Shown: positions 35,423 to 44,314 of the stretch, piece by piece
Position numbering within the stretch: position 1 is the stretch's first letter
Layout of the letters: the number at the start of each line of letters is the position of its first letter
NCBI GenBank assembly: GCA_963170185.1
Contig: CAUJGS010000040.1
Span: forward strand, 1-64,000
Length of the DNA: 64,000 nucleotides
Reading direction: 5' to 3'
From: Bdellovibrionota bacterium
GTDB lineage: Bacteria > Bdellovibrionota > Bdellovibrionia > Bdellovibrionales > JAMPXM01
Made by a program: the position numbers and the translations under genes
Notes under the pieces: generated by a model
Database searches by the model: none
The model's input: only the letters and a program-made list of their open reading frames with translations
What the model was told of the DNA's origin: nothing

Positions 35423-36712
35423 CTAGCGATCTGCCGCTTCTTGAAAGCGAATGTATTCCGTGAGGAACATCTGCGCGAGCGTCGAAGACTTCACTCGCCA
35501 TTTCTCTTCGTTGACCGTGAGCGCCGCTACCGCGATTCGGTTGTCGCCAAACAAAGCGTAACCCACAAACCAGTCACACTTGCCACGCGGGTTAAGCCCC
35601 GTCAGCGAGCCCGTTTTACCGCCAAACTCCACACTCTCAAATCGACGCTTGCGAACCGCCGTGCGAAAGGATTTGCGGGATGTCCCGGAAAGCACGGTCT
35701 GTTCAAAGAGTTCCCGAAGCTGACGAGCCGTTTCTGGCCCCACCACGATCGCCGTACGGCGAGGTGCCGCCTTGTACATCGACTGCCCGGCTTGATCGAC
35801 AACGGACTCCACCACGTATGGCTCCATCATCACGCCATCGTTTGCAACCGTCGCCGCGATCATCGCGCCATGAACCGGCGACATCGTGTTGTCTTGTGTG
35901 AAGCCCGATGCCGCCGAGACGACGCTCCAGGGATCATCGGCCGTGAATCGCGAATAACCCGTCTGCACAGGAATGTCGGAGCGAATCGGATGATTGAAGT
36001 GAAAGCGTTCGGCGTAGGTGCGAAGCATCTCGGGTCCCGCATAGAAAAGGCCAAGCTTTCCAAACACCGTATTGACGGAACTGCCAAAGGCCTCGCGCAG
36101 CGTGATTCGCCTTGTCCAACGATTCTCTTTGGTGTCGACCACGTTTCGTTTGTAGAGAGTGTGGTTCGCACCGTTGTAAGCGATGCGAGTGTCCGGACGA
36201 ACTTTCTCCGTATCAAGCACCGCGCCCGCCGTTACGACTTTGAAAATCGACGCCGCCGGAAACGTTGCACGCAGCGCCAGATTCTCACCTTGAACAACAG
36301 GGTTCTGCGATCGATTGGCGAGTGCAATAATACGCCCCGTGCGTGCATCCATCGCGACAAATACGCCGTAGTCGGGACGGTACTGCGACAGCACCTTCTC
36401 AATGTACTCTTGAGCCGCCGGATCAAATCCGTACTCGACCTTGCCGACAACCGGAATCGCTCCGACCTCAAACTTGGCATGATCCGGATAACGATTGGCC
36501 GCGATCTCGGGACCAACCGAGCCTGCGATATCTTCCTTGGTCAGAAGAGAAACCGGAATCCCGCCGTAATCACCGCTTTCACTTGCGGGCGAGCGCTCAC
36601 CAGAAGCCAGACTCCGATTGGATGACTCGCATTGAGCGATTCCCAGCGATACCAAGCCGGCAACCAAGGAAAGCGATGCAACGAGGGACGTCCTGCCCCA
36701 GAAATAACTCAT
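35423..36712 (-). CDS. Penicillin-binding protein, transpeptidase domain
   Basis: AASIFKVVTAGAVL (SxxK), GSSVNTVF (SxN), FGGKTGSLTG (KTG). Confidence 0.93.
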   Translation of the reverse strand: MSYFWGRTSLVASLSLVAGLVSLGIAQCESSNRSLASGERSPASESGDYGGIPVSLLTKEDIAGSVGPEIAANRYPDHAKFEVGAIPVVGKVEYGFDPAAQEYIEKVLSQYRPDYGVFVAMDARTGRIIALANRSQNPVVQGENLALRATFPAASIFKVVTAGAVLDTEKVRPDTRIAYNGANHTLYKRNVVDTKENRWTRRITLREAFGSSVNTVFGKLGLFYAGPEMLRTYAERFHFNHPIRSDIPVQTGYSRFTADDPWSVVSAASGFTQDNTMSPVHGAMIAATVANDGVMMEPYVVESVVDQAGQSMYKAAPRRTAIVVGPETARQLRELFEQTVLSGTSRKSFRTAVRKRRFESVEFGGKTGSLTGLNPRGKCDWFVGYALFGDNRIAVAALTVNEEKWRVKSSTLAQMFLTEYIRFQEAADR

Positions 36713-36753
36713 ACTAAAATTGTAGGCTGTTTCCGGAATACGTCAAATTCTAT

Positions 36754-36852
36754 TATGTCGCTGCGGCCTCTGGCCTACGCTGCTTTCGATGCAGGGGCAT
36801 CGAAAGATTTGACCATGTCGCCTATGTCGCTGCGGCCTCTGGCCTACGCTGC
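36754..36852. repeat. 30-bp direct repeat (2 copies, 69-bp period) flanking a perfect hairpin
   Basis: tatgtcgctgcggcctctggcctacgctgc at 36754-36783 and 36823-36852; tttcgatgc-aggg-gcatcgaaa at 36784-36805. Confidence 0.85.
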
Positions 36853-36856
36853 GAGC

Positions 36857-38428
36857 TCAATCTAATACGGTATGGAGCCGTAGCTTGAGGTCGGTGAAAT
36901 CCAGTGTGCGAGCGTCTTTCAGCGAGCGATTGCGTAGGTAAAACTGATTCTTCGATTCTCCCAGCTGAATTTCGAGAAACTCATTAACCGGAAGCTCGCG
37001 CGCGGTCGCGGGACCACGTTCGCTATTTGACGAAAAACACTGATTTCCGCAAGGCAAAGAGTCCGCGAACTCCGGAGTCGCGTAGCGCACACCGACCACG
37101 CGCAGACCGATTCCCACAAGCGGCTCCGCCGACTCACGATACTTCGTCATCAAACTCTTGCGACGCTTCTTCGTTTTGTTCGGAGTCGATTCCGGCGTCG
37201 GTTCCACGCTCAGCGCCGGCACGGGAAACTCAGAGGCCGTGACAAGATTCCACGTGCCGAGGAACGTCCAAGTTTTGGCCGTTCGCGCGCGATCCGTGAA
37301 AACCTTCGCGGCAACCGTCCCGTCACCGCGAAAGCGAAACTGCCAGATCTCGCTGTTCTTGCTGGTCTTGCGTCCACGAACCGTCTCCGTTCGCAGTTCT
37401 CGATCTAGAATTTCGTCAAACCCACGCGCTTTAAATTCTTCGAACCGAAGCCTCGCCGCAAGACTGGTGGTTTCGCCTTCCGTCGAGGCGTCCACAACGC
37501 CAGGAACCCAAACCGTGCCGCCGGCCAAAAGCTGAACTTCCGACAAAGTTTTTGCGGTCGAAGACATGGAGCCGATCGGAGGGAAATTTTCGCGAACTTC
37601 CATTTTCAAACCGCGCGCCGTCGCGGGTTGCGGCCATTCGAACTTCTGAAAACCGCGACGATCCTCCAGATTCCATTTCTGCTTCTCGCCGCGCTCTTTA
37701 CCTTTTTCGTCGAGCACAGAGACTTCCAAGACACGCGCGCGCGGCGCTTCGAGATAGCGATCACCGGCGGCTTGATTGCCATTCCAAACACGCAGACCAT
37801 CGACAATGAGGTTGCGCTCCCACCGAAGGTCCGAGCGCGGAGTTCGCGGCATGGCTAACCCATCGAAATCGATACGCCCATCGCCAAGCTCCGTCCAACC
37901 CTTCGCATCCAAAACCTCTGGCACAATCAGGTCCGTCGGTTTTCCGTCGGTGAAAAACGCGATCGATTTCAAACAAAGGCCCTGTGACTCCAAAAAACCA
38001 AGAGTCAACGCGCGCACTTCGTTACGAGATCGCGAACGCGGAATCGAAAACTTGATCAAAGACCGCCCGCCCTCGGCAAACAGCCTCGTGTCATCGAGTC
38101 CCAAAAACAGCTCGACACCGTCTTCGAAACTCTTTTTCGGGTCACATGTCTCGACCCGCACTTCGTCAATGCGAACCGGGGACTCAAACAAGACCGACCA
38201 TTTGGAATAGCGCTGCGATTCAAAAAACTGCATCGGACGCGAACCCGCCAGCACCAGTAGCGGATGTCCGGAACTCAAAGTCGTGCTCATGGCCGTCAAC
38301 ACACGGTTTTGCGACGCCTTAGGTTTTGCGGCTTCACTAGCTGGTTGCTGTGCCAGCACGTGCTCCACGCCCGTCAAAACACCAAGTACTCCGAATAAAG
38401 AAAGCGCACGCTTAAGTTTCAAGGACAC
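36857..38428 (-). CDS. Hypothetical secreted protein (discoidin/glycan-binding-like repeats possible)
   Basis: Signal peptide MSLKLKRALSLFGVLGVLTGVEHVLAQ; long ORF; FESPVRIDEVRVETCDP-type beta-sandwich segments. Confidence 0.7.
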   Translation of the reverse strand: MSLKLKRALSLFGVLGVLTGVEHVLAQQPASEAAKPKASQNRVLTAMSTTLSSGHPLLVLAGSRPMQFFESQRYSKWSVLFESPVRIDEVRVETCDPKKSFEDGVELFLGLDDTRLFAEGGRSLIKFSIPRSRSRNEVRALTLGFLESQGLCLKSIAFFTDGKPTDLIVPEVLDAKGWTELGDGRIDFDGLAMPRTPRSDLRWERNLIVDGLRVWNGNQAAGDRYLEAPRARVLEVSVLDEKGKERGEKQKWNLEDRRGFQKFEWPQPATARGLKMEVRENFPPIGSMSSTAKTLSEVQLLAGGTVWVPGVVDASTEGETTSLAARLRFEEFKARGFDEILDRELRTETVRGRKTSKNSEIWQFRFRGDGTVAAKVFTDRARTAKTWTFLGTWNLVTASEFPVPALSVEPTPESTPNKTKKRRKSLMTKYRESAEPLVGIGLRVVGVRYATPEFADSLPCGNQCFSSNSERGPATARELPVNEFLEIQLGESKNQFYLRNRSLKDARTLDFTDLKLRLHTVLD

Positions 38429-39444
38429 TTCACCTTTTCAACCATTCGGATCGGCGCATACTTGGCGCCGAAAACTTTCATCGGAACTTCCGTCGTATAG
38501 AAAAACCGTCCTTGATCATCATAAGCCACGGCCTCCTGCTGTTCCAAATAGTCGAGGTCCAATACACGGCGCGCACGCACTTTCCACTCTTCGCGCTCGA
38601 CCTTTGTCTTGGCATTTCGCCCGCTCTCCGAAAGCACCTCGAGCTCAATCGCATATTGATAGGTCAAAAGCAGCATCTTCCGAGGAAACCCTCGAGCTCC
38701 CGGAACAACCGACATTCCTGTCACCAACCCGCCAAAGCCTTTGTTGGTCACCCACGTCGGCACGTCAAACTCGGCCACTTTTTGCATCGTCGCCTTGGCG
38801 AGATCCACATGAAAAACCGAAGCCGCTTGAGCTTCCCGAGTTTTGCGATCTTGGCTCTTGGTCACGATCACCGCACGGTCTTGTTCCAACATCGCAAAAG
38901 CTTCCGCATTCGACGCCCGCTCTGGATACTTTAGACGCACCACTTTTTCGATCTTCACTTTTTTTGGCGGAGTTTCGGCGCGCAAGGTCTGCATCGGTAC
39001 AAACCCGATCTCGACATGCTTTCGACGATCGCGATTGTCTCCGATATCCGCCAGTGCCAAACAATCTCCGGTCAAAGGCGAAGGACAGGGGCCTATCGAG
39101 AGCTCCTCAAGATCAAAGGCTTTCCACTTTTCAAATCGGATTTCATGAATCTCAGAAACTTTGTCGCGCGCAAGGGCGGCATGCTTCACCCGAAAAAACC
39201 GCGGCAAATCGCCAGAGTCGTTGATCAGAAAAAAACTCTTCGAGGCTGGATCCCAAACCATGCCGCTGGCTTCGTCGATCGGATCAACCGGTAGCTGCCC
39301 CACCTGCTCACTCACCGCACGATACCGGCAGTTCTCGCCGAATGCCGGTGCCGAACTCTGCGCCCAGCCCGTCTCGACACCCATCGGCAAAGCCTGCGCG
39401 ATGACTCCTTGCGCTAATAAGATTTTCAAGCCAGCTCTCTTCAA
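38419..39444 (-). CDS. Hypothetical secreted protein, esterase-like/beta-propeller type
   Basis: EASGMVWDPASKSFFLINDSGDLPRFFRV; overlaps start of 36857-38428 by 10 bp. Confidence 0.7.
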   Translation of the reverse strand: MKRAGLKILLAQGVIAQALPMGVETGWAQSSAPAFGENCRYRAVSEQVGQLPVDPIDEASGMVWDPASKSFFLINDSGDLPRFFRVKHAALARDKVSEIHEIRFEKWKAFDLEELSIGPCPSPLTGDCLALADIGDNRDRRKHVEIGFVPMQTLRAETPPKKVKIEKVVRLKYPERASNAEAFAMLEQDRAVIVTKSQDRKTREAQAASVFHVDLAKATMQKVAEFDVPTWVTNKGFGGLVTGMSVVPGARGFPRKMLLLTYQYAIELEVLSESGRNAKTKVEREEWKVRARRVLDLDYLEQQEAVAYDDQGRFFYTTEVPMKVFGAKYAPIRMVEKVKCP

Positions 39445-39571
39445 CGGCGCCCCTCCGGCACTTTCTGCAATCTGAAGCCAAAAGGTTTCAGGGCATTTGG
39501 CAGGAAGGCAAGAAACCTCTACAACGCGCGTGAGGGAAATTCAAAAGCATCATCGTCGCCAAGGGGGGAAT

Positions 39572-41851
39572 ATGGAGTCGATGGGTCGCATTTCTAAAGC
39601 CGTGACGGTTCTCGTACTGAGTCTTGTCACTGGGCTGGCACTATCACTGGCATATGGACTTTTCACAGCGGAAGCAGCCAACGCAGCCGAAATCGCAACG
39701 AGTACGGAAACTCCGGGCTCGTTCGGCGTCGAGTCCGCCGTCTATAAATTCAAACCGAGTGTCGATCCCGACATTCTTCCGCACACGACGACCGAAATCT
39801 GGGCACGTGTGTACTGGCCGGCGAATCTCAAAGATCCGCAAGGCAAAAAGCGTCCTTTGATCTTGTTCCTTCACGGCAACCACGGAACTTGCGGTGCTGG
39901 CACCGCGCCTCGCAACGACTCAAGCTGCCAATATACAAATGAAGGAGCCTGCCCGTCGGGCTTTGTCGTGACTCCGAATCACGAAGGTTACAAATACGCG
40001 GCGGAACACCTGGCGAGCTGGGGTTACGTCGTGGCCTCGATCAACGCCAATCGCGGCATCACGTGTGGCGGCGGCGACAGCGACGACTGGGGTCTCGTGC
40101 TCGCGCGCGGACGTTTGATCTTAAAACACTTGGAGCTTTGGCAGAAATGGTCCACACAAGGTGGAGCACCCGCGGAATTCGGTGACGCCGACCTCTTTAA
40201 AGGGGTCGTCGACATCGGCCAAGTCGGTCTCATGGGTCACTCGCGTGGCGGCGAGGGCGTTCGCGCGGCTCTCAATATCTTCCGCGACAAAGGCAGCATC
40301 TGGCCTGCGAAAATTCCAGGGCTCGACATCCGCGCTCTCTTTGAAATCGGCGCTGTCGATGGCCAAAGCGATCGCGTACTCGACGCTCCATCGGTTGCAT
40401 GGAACCAGCTACTTCCACTTTGTGATGGCGACGTTTCGGATCTCCAAGGAAGAAACCCTTTTGAGCGCATGAGCTCGAAGTACTTCCAACAAAACGAGGC
40501 CGAAGACCGTCCTTCTTCCAAGTCTTTGCAAATGGTCTGGGGAGCCAACCACAACTACTTCAATACAGAGTGGCAAACCAGCGACTCGTGGGGCTGCTCG
40601 GGAGAACCAACCCACAAGCCGATCTTCTCGAAAACGGAAACCGAATCGCCGGAACAAAAGTCGATCGCTATGCAGTCGATGACCGGGTTTTTCCGCGCGC
40701 ATGTCGGTGTCGACGCCGACGGCGCTCACGCTCAACTCTTTGATCCCGCCTTCGATCTACCGACGGCAATGACCAAAGAAGGCATCGTCGATCGCGACTT
40801 CATTCCTTCTCTCGAGCTTCGCAAAACACGTCGAGTCGACGACTTCACCGAAGCCACTGGCAAAAACGTCAATGGACCCTCGAACCTCGCAACAGGCGTG
40901 AATGTTTCGCACAACACCTACGCGGAACCACCGGTTGCACGTGTGACCTGGCAACAAGCCGGCGACGATCGTTTCTTCCAAAGCAATTTCGCGGAAGCCG
41001 GCACCAGCTGGGACGTTCGCGATTTCGATTACCTCGACTTCCGCGTCGGCCGCGTCTTAAACGACGCCGCTCGCGAACTGAATGAGCCTGTTGTTTTCGG
41101 CTTGGCACTGGTCGACAAAAACGAAAAGCTCTCGTCGGTTCTTAGCTTGGCAGACTACACGCGCCTCGTTGGTCCTCCGAACGACAGTACGGATCTCACG
41201 CAGACAGTTCGTATTCCGCTAAAGGATTTCGGAATCGATCTCTCGCAGGTACGCGCTGTTCGTTTCATCTTCAACCAAACCCCGAAAGCGGAAATTCGAC
41301 TCGCGCAGGTACGCTTCGGACTTGGCACCGCAAAAGCTTTGGCGATCGCGGCGGCGAATACCACATCCACAGGAGCTTCGTTCATCGCGAACCTCGCTTC
41401 GCGCGTCGGCGGTTGGATCGATTCGCTCTTGCCTTCTACGAATGTCGAGAAAGTCCGTGCTGGCCACTTGCGACTGGTGAAAAACCTCGCGGCCCGCGCC
41501 ACGGAACTCGCGGGCGCTTCGTCAGAGCCTCAGCCAGTTTCCACAGCGTCGGCTATTTGGCTTCGCAAGGAAACCGTCGCAGGTAGCCGCCAGCTGAAGG
41601 GCGATGCGGCCGTTGAAATCGCTGTTCGCACCACCGAAGGTTTCCCAGTGATGGACGAAGTCCCTGTGCTGCGCCTGGGAGATGAGCTCTTCCCAGTATC
41701 TCGCTACACAAGTAGCGGGCAGACTCACACCCTGATCTTCAGCGTGCCGCAAACATCGTACAACGAGCTGCCAGACGGCACCGCCGCGCGCGTTCAATAC
41801 GGAACGGCAAAACCAAAAAGAGTCTGGGAGCTTCCGGCACTAAGCAAATAA
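39572..41851 (+). CDS. Secreted alpha/beta hydrolase (chlorophyllase/PET-hydrolase-like N-terminal domain) with C-terminal beta-rich regions
   Basis: RPLILFLHGNHGTCG, GLMGHSRGGEGVRAALN (GxSxG nucleophile elbow); signal anchor at N-terminus. Confidence 0.85.
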   Translation: MESMGRISKAVTVLVLSLVTGLALSLAYGLFTAEAANAAEIATSTETPGSFGVESAVYKFKPSVDPDILPHTTTEIWARVYWPANLKDPQGKKRPLILFLHGNHGTCGAGTAPRNDSSCQYTNEGACPSGFVVTPNHEGYKYAAEHLASWGYVVASINANRGITCGGGDSDDWGLVLARGRLILKHLELWQKWSTQGGAPAEFGDADLFKGVVDIGQVGLMGHSRGGEGVRAALNIFRDKGSIWPAKIPGLDIRALFEIGAVDGQSDRVLDAPSVAWNQLLPLCDGDVSDLQGRNPFERMSSKYFQQNEAEDRPSSKSLQMVWGANHNYFNTEWQTSDSWGCSGEPTHKPIFSKTETESPEQKSIAMQSMTGFFRAHVGVDADGAHAQLFDPAFDLPTAMTKEGIVDRDFIPSLELRKTRRVDDFTEATGKNVNGPSNLATGVNVSHNTYAEPPVARVTWQQAGDDRFFQSNFAEAGTSWDVRDFDYLDFRVGRVLNDAARELNEPVVFGLALVDKNEKLSSVLSLADYTRLVGPPNDSTDLTQTVRIPLKDFGIDLSQVRAVRFIFNQTPKAEIRLAQVRFGLGTAKALAIAAANTTSTGASFIANLASRVGGWIDSLLPSTNVEKVRAGHLRLVKNLAARATELAGASSEPQPVSTASAIWLRKETVAGSRQLKGDAAVEIAVRTTEGFPVMDEVPVLRLGDELFPVSRYTSSGQTHTLIFSVPQTSYNELPDGTAARVQYGTAKPKRVWELPALSK

Positions 41852-41881
41852 AAGATGGCAGAGATACGCTGTCGAACTTCT

Positions 41882-41904
41882 AGGCGGGTTTTCACAACCC
41901 GCCT
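41882..41904 (+). terminator. Candidate terminator stem-loop
   Basis: aggcgggtt-ttcac-aacccgcct downstream of 39572-41851. Confidence 0.5.
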
Positions 41905-41999
41905 CGTTCGTCTCAAATCGCGACGCTCTCCTAGGAAAAATCTCTGATTTTCAAAAGTCGAAGTCTTGAGGATGTCGAGAAAGCAGCCGAAATGTCCTC

Positions 42000-43007
42000 A
42001 TGCTATCAAGAAACCGCACTCGCAGTCGTCGCAATCTCATCCTTCTTGGCTTGAGTTCCATCGCCATCGTTCTCTCGCAACTGGCATCGGCCTCTCCACT
42101 CATTATCGCGGACTCCGCCGCCACTGATCGCGCCGCTCGCCGAATCCGCACAAACGTGGCGCAAGACGGCTTAAAGCCGATTACGACCAAAGAAGAAACC
42201 GCACAAGAGGCGGGAGCCGAGGTTCTGTTTGTGAAAGGCGCTTCCGGTGGAGAGGGCGAAAGCCTGGTCGTCGAAACAGGTGAAACATTGCCGTCTCAGC
42301 TTCGGCCGGTTGTCACGAAGCAACAAGCCCCCGGGATTCGCGAGCCAGCGGCTGACAGCAAAGCTCCCCTCGTAAAACCGCTGGAACCCAAAGCAAGCCC
42401 GAAACTTCCCAACGCGGATCAGGCACAAAAATTCTTAGAAAATGGAAACCGTCGTTACGTGAATCAAACATTTCGCAAAGACGGACGCCTTCCGGCAGAT
42501 CGCGCAAAGTCGGCGACGGCTGACGCTCCCCACGCGATTGTGCTTTCGTGTTCCGATTCACGTGTGCCGCCAGAGATGGTCTTCGATCAAGGCGTCGGCG
42601 AAATCTCGGTGATTCGCACCATGGGAACGACAATCGATTCCGCCGTGATCGCGAGCCTCGAGCATATCGTTCAAAAAAGCGATACCAGTTTGATCGTCGT
42701 ACTCGGCCACACCAGCTGCAGCGCCGTGGAAACCGCACTCAAGCACGATCCCAATCAATCTGTCGGTAGTCCCGCTCTTGATCAAGCGATCGCGGACATT
42801 CGACCGCGCGTGCTCTCTCGCGTGCCAGCCAACGAGCATGCAGGCCACTCGAAGGGTTTTGAAATCGAAGCTTCGACAAACGCGCAAGCCGTGGCGAGCG
42901 ACCTGCTTAAACAATCCGAGATTCTTCGCGAACGAGTCAAAGCAGGAGCCCTGCGTATCACGCCCGCTCTTTACAATATCGAATCTGGCATCGTGAAATT
43001 CTACTGA
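42000..43007 (+). CDS. Beta-class carbonic anhydrase, exported, with N-terminal extension
   Basis: VLSCSDSRVPPEMVFDQGVGEISVIRTMG, VVLGHTSCSAVE (CxDxR...HxxC zinc site); N-terminal signal-like sequence. Confidence 0.93.
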   Translation: MLSRNRTRSRRNLILLGLSSIAIVLSQLASASPLIIADSAATDRAARRIRTNVAQDGLKPITTKEETAQEAGAEVLFVKGASGGEGESLVVETGETLPSQLRPVVTKQQAPGIREPAADSKAPLVKPLEPKASPKLPNADQAQKFLENGNRRYVNQTFRKDGRLPADRAKSATADAPHAIVLSCSDSRVPPEMVFDQGVGEISVIRTMGTTIDSAVIASLEHIVQKSDTSLIVVLGHTSCSAVETALKHDPNQSVGSPALDQAIADIRPRVLSRVPANEHAGHSKGFEIEASTNAQAVASDLLKQSEILRERVKAGALRITPALYNIESGIVKFY

Positions 43008-43453
43008 AGTCGAACTTTGACGACCCGAACACCGAGCTTGGTTTCAACAGCTCGGGCCGCCTTCGCGCCGGAAACTGTTTCCATTTGTGTGTTCGTGATC
43101 ACACCGTAGTCACCCAAACGAACAAGAAGCTTTCCGGACTCTTCGAGTTTTTGACTGCGAATGCGTGTTTCGACTTCCGCCACTTCGGCATCAAGCATGG
43201 TCGCACGCGCTTCGATCACAAATCGTTCGCCACTTGTACCAGCTCGCAAGGCCTTCGTTTGCCCTTCGCCGATCTTCACCCAATTCGGATTTCCCGCCTC
43301 AAGCACGACCCGGCTCTTCACAAACGCACCTGAGTGCGTCACCTGCGACTCCAGCATCAGGCTTTCCTTGGGACCACGCGAAGGAATAGCCGCCGCCGCG
43401 GTGTGCGCTACAAAAAGTCCCGTGATGCCGATCAATGCTGCGATAAAACGCAT
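43001..43453 (-). CDS. Hypothetical secreted protein
   Basis: Signal peptide MRFIAALIGITGLFVAHTAAAA; convergent 7-bp overlap with carbonic anhydrase gene. Confidence 0.65.
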   Translation of the reverse strand: MRFIAALIGITGLFVAHTAAAAIPSRGPKESLMLESQVTHSGAFVKSRVVLEAGNPNWVKIGEGQTKALRAGTSGERFVIEARATMLDAEVAEVETRIRSQKLEESGKLLVRLGDYGVITNTQMETVSGAKAARAVETKLGVRVVKVRLQ

Positions 43454-43606
43454 GGCTAAGCTTCCCCCGTCTGGCCGATTTGACGGCCATCAGATCAAAG
43501 AGTTTTCCGGCTTTCAAGTCTCGAAACGAGGCGCCGGCGTTTAGGTTTTCCAGACCGGCCAAAAGAATACGTGCAATAAAACGAACGGTCGTGCTAATTT
43601 TAAGGC

Positions 43607-44296
43607 ATGATGACCCTGAGTTACCCCGCAAAAGGGAAACAGACTCGCAAACAGATTCTCGATGCCGCTCTGATCGTGGCCTCCAGAGAGGGCTTGGGCG
43701 GTCTTACCATCGGCGAACTCGCAAAAACCGTGGGTATGTCAAAGAGCGGGCTGTTCGCGCACTTTCGCACCAAAGACGCTTTGGAACTCGCCGTGCTCGA
43801 AGCCGCCGTCGACCGCTTTGTTGCGGCGGTGATTCACCCGGCTTTCCAAAAACCTCGCGGCGAACCGCGCATTCTCGCTCTTGTCGAAAACTGGGTGAAG
43901 TTCCTCGACGGCTCCGATTCGTTGCCCGGAGGCAGCGTTTTGATCTCAGCTTCCGTGGAACTCGATGATCGTCCAGGTCCCGCCCGTGATTTCGTCCAGA
44001 CGGCACAAAGAGATTTGATCACAAATATCGAGAAATCCGCGAGAATAGCCGTGGACGTTGGCCACTTCCGTGAGGACCTCGACTGCGATCAGTTCGCGTG
44101 GTCGCTCTACTCATTCGTCCTTGGATATCATCATTTCTCGCGAATGTTGAACGATCCAAAAGCGGAGTGGCACTTGATGCAATCCGTGCGCGGACTCTTA
44201 AATGTCGCGCGCCGACGCACCGAGGGCGCTGGCGAAAAGTCGAAACGAAATAAGAAAGAAGAAACAAAAACCAAGAACCGTCGCAAGAAGACGTAA
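43607..44296 (+). CDS. TetR/AcrR-family transcriptional regulator
   Basis: TRKQILDAALIVASREGLGGLTIGELAKTVGMSKSGLFAHFRTKDALE. Confidence 0.93.
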   Translation: MMTLSYPAKGKQTRKQILDAALIVASREGLGGLTIGELAKTVGMSKSGLFAHFRTKDALELAVLEAAVDRFVAAVIHPAFQKPRGEPRILALVENWVKFLDGSDSLPGGSVLISASVELDDRPGPARDFVQTAQRDLITNIEKSARIAVDVGHFREDLDCDQFAWSLYSFVLGYHHFSRMLNDPKAEWHLMQSVRGLLNVARRRTEGAGEKSKRNKKEETKTKNRRKKT

Positions 44297-44314
44297 GACA
44301 TCAGGGGGATTCAA

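Noticed and set aside
35441-36625. 394-aa plus-strand ORF
   Set aside because: Antisense to the PBP gene with SxxK/SxN/KTG motifs; Arg/His-rich shadow composition.
36632-36865. 77-aa ORF containing MSLRPLAYAA twice
   Set aside because: Arises from the 30-bp direct repeat; not a credible protein.
38283-39224. 313-aa plus-strand ORF
   Set aside because: Antisense to 38419-39444, rich in Pro/Ser/Arg as expected for a shadow frame.
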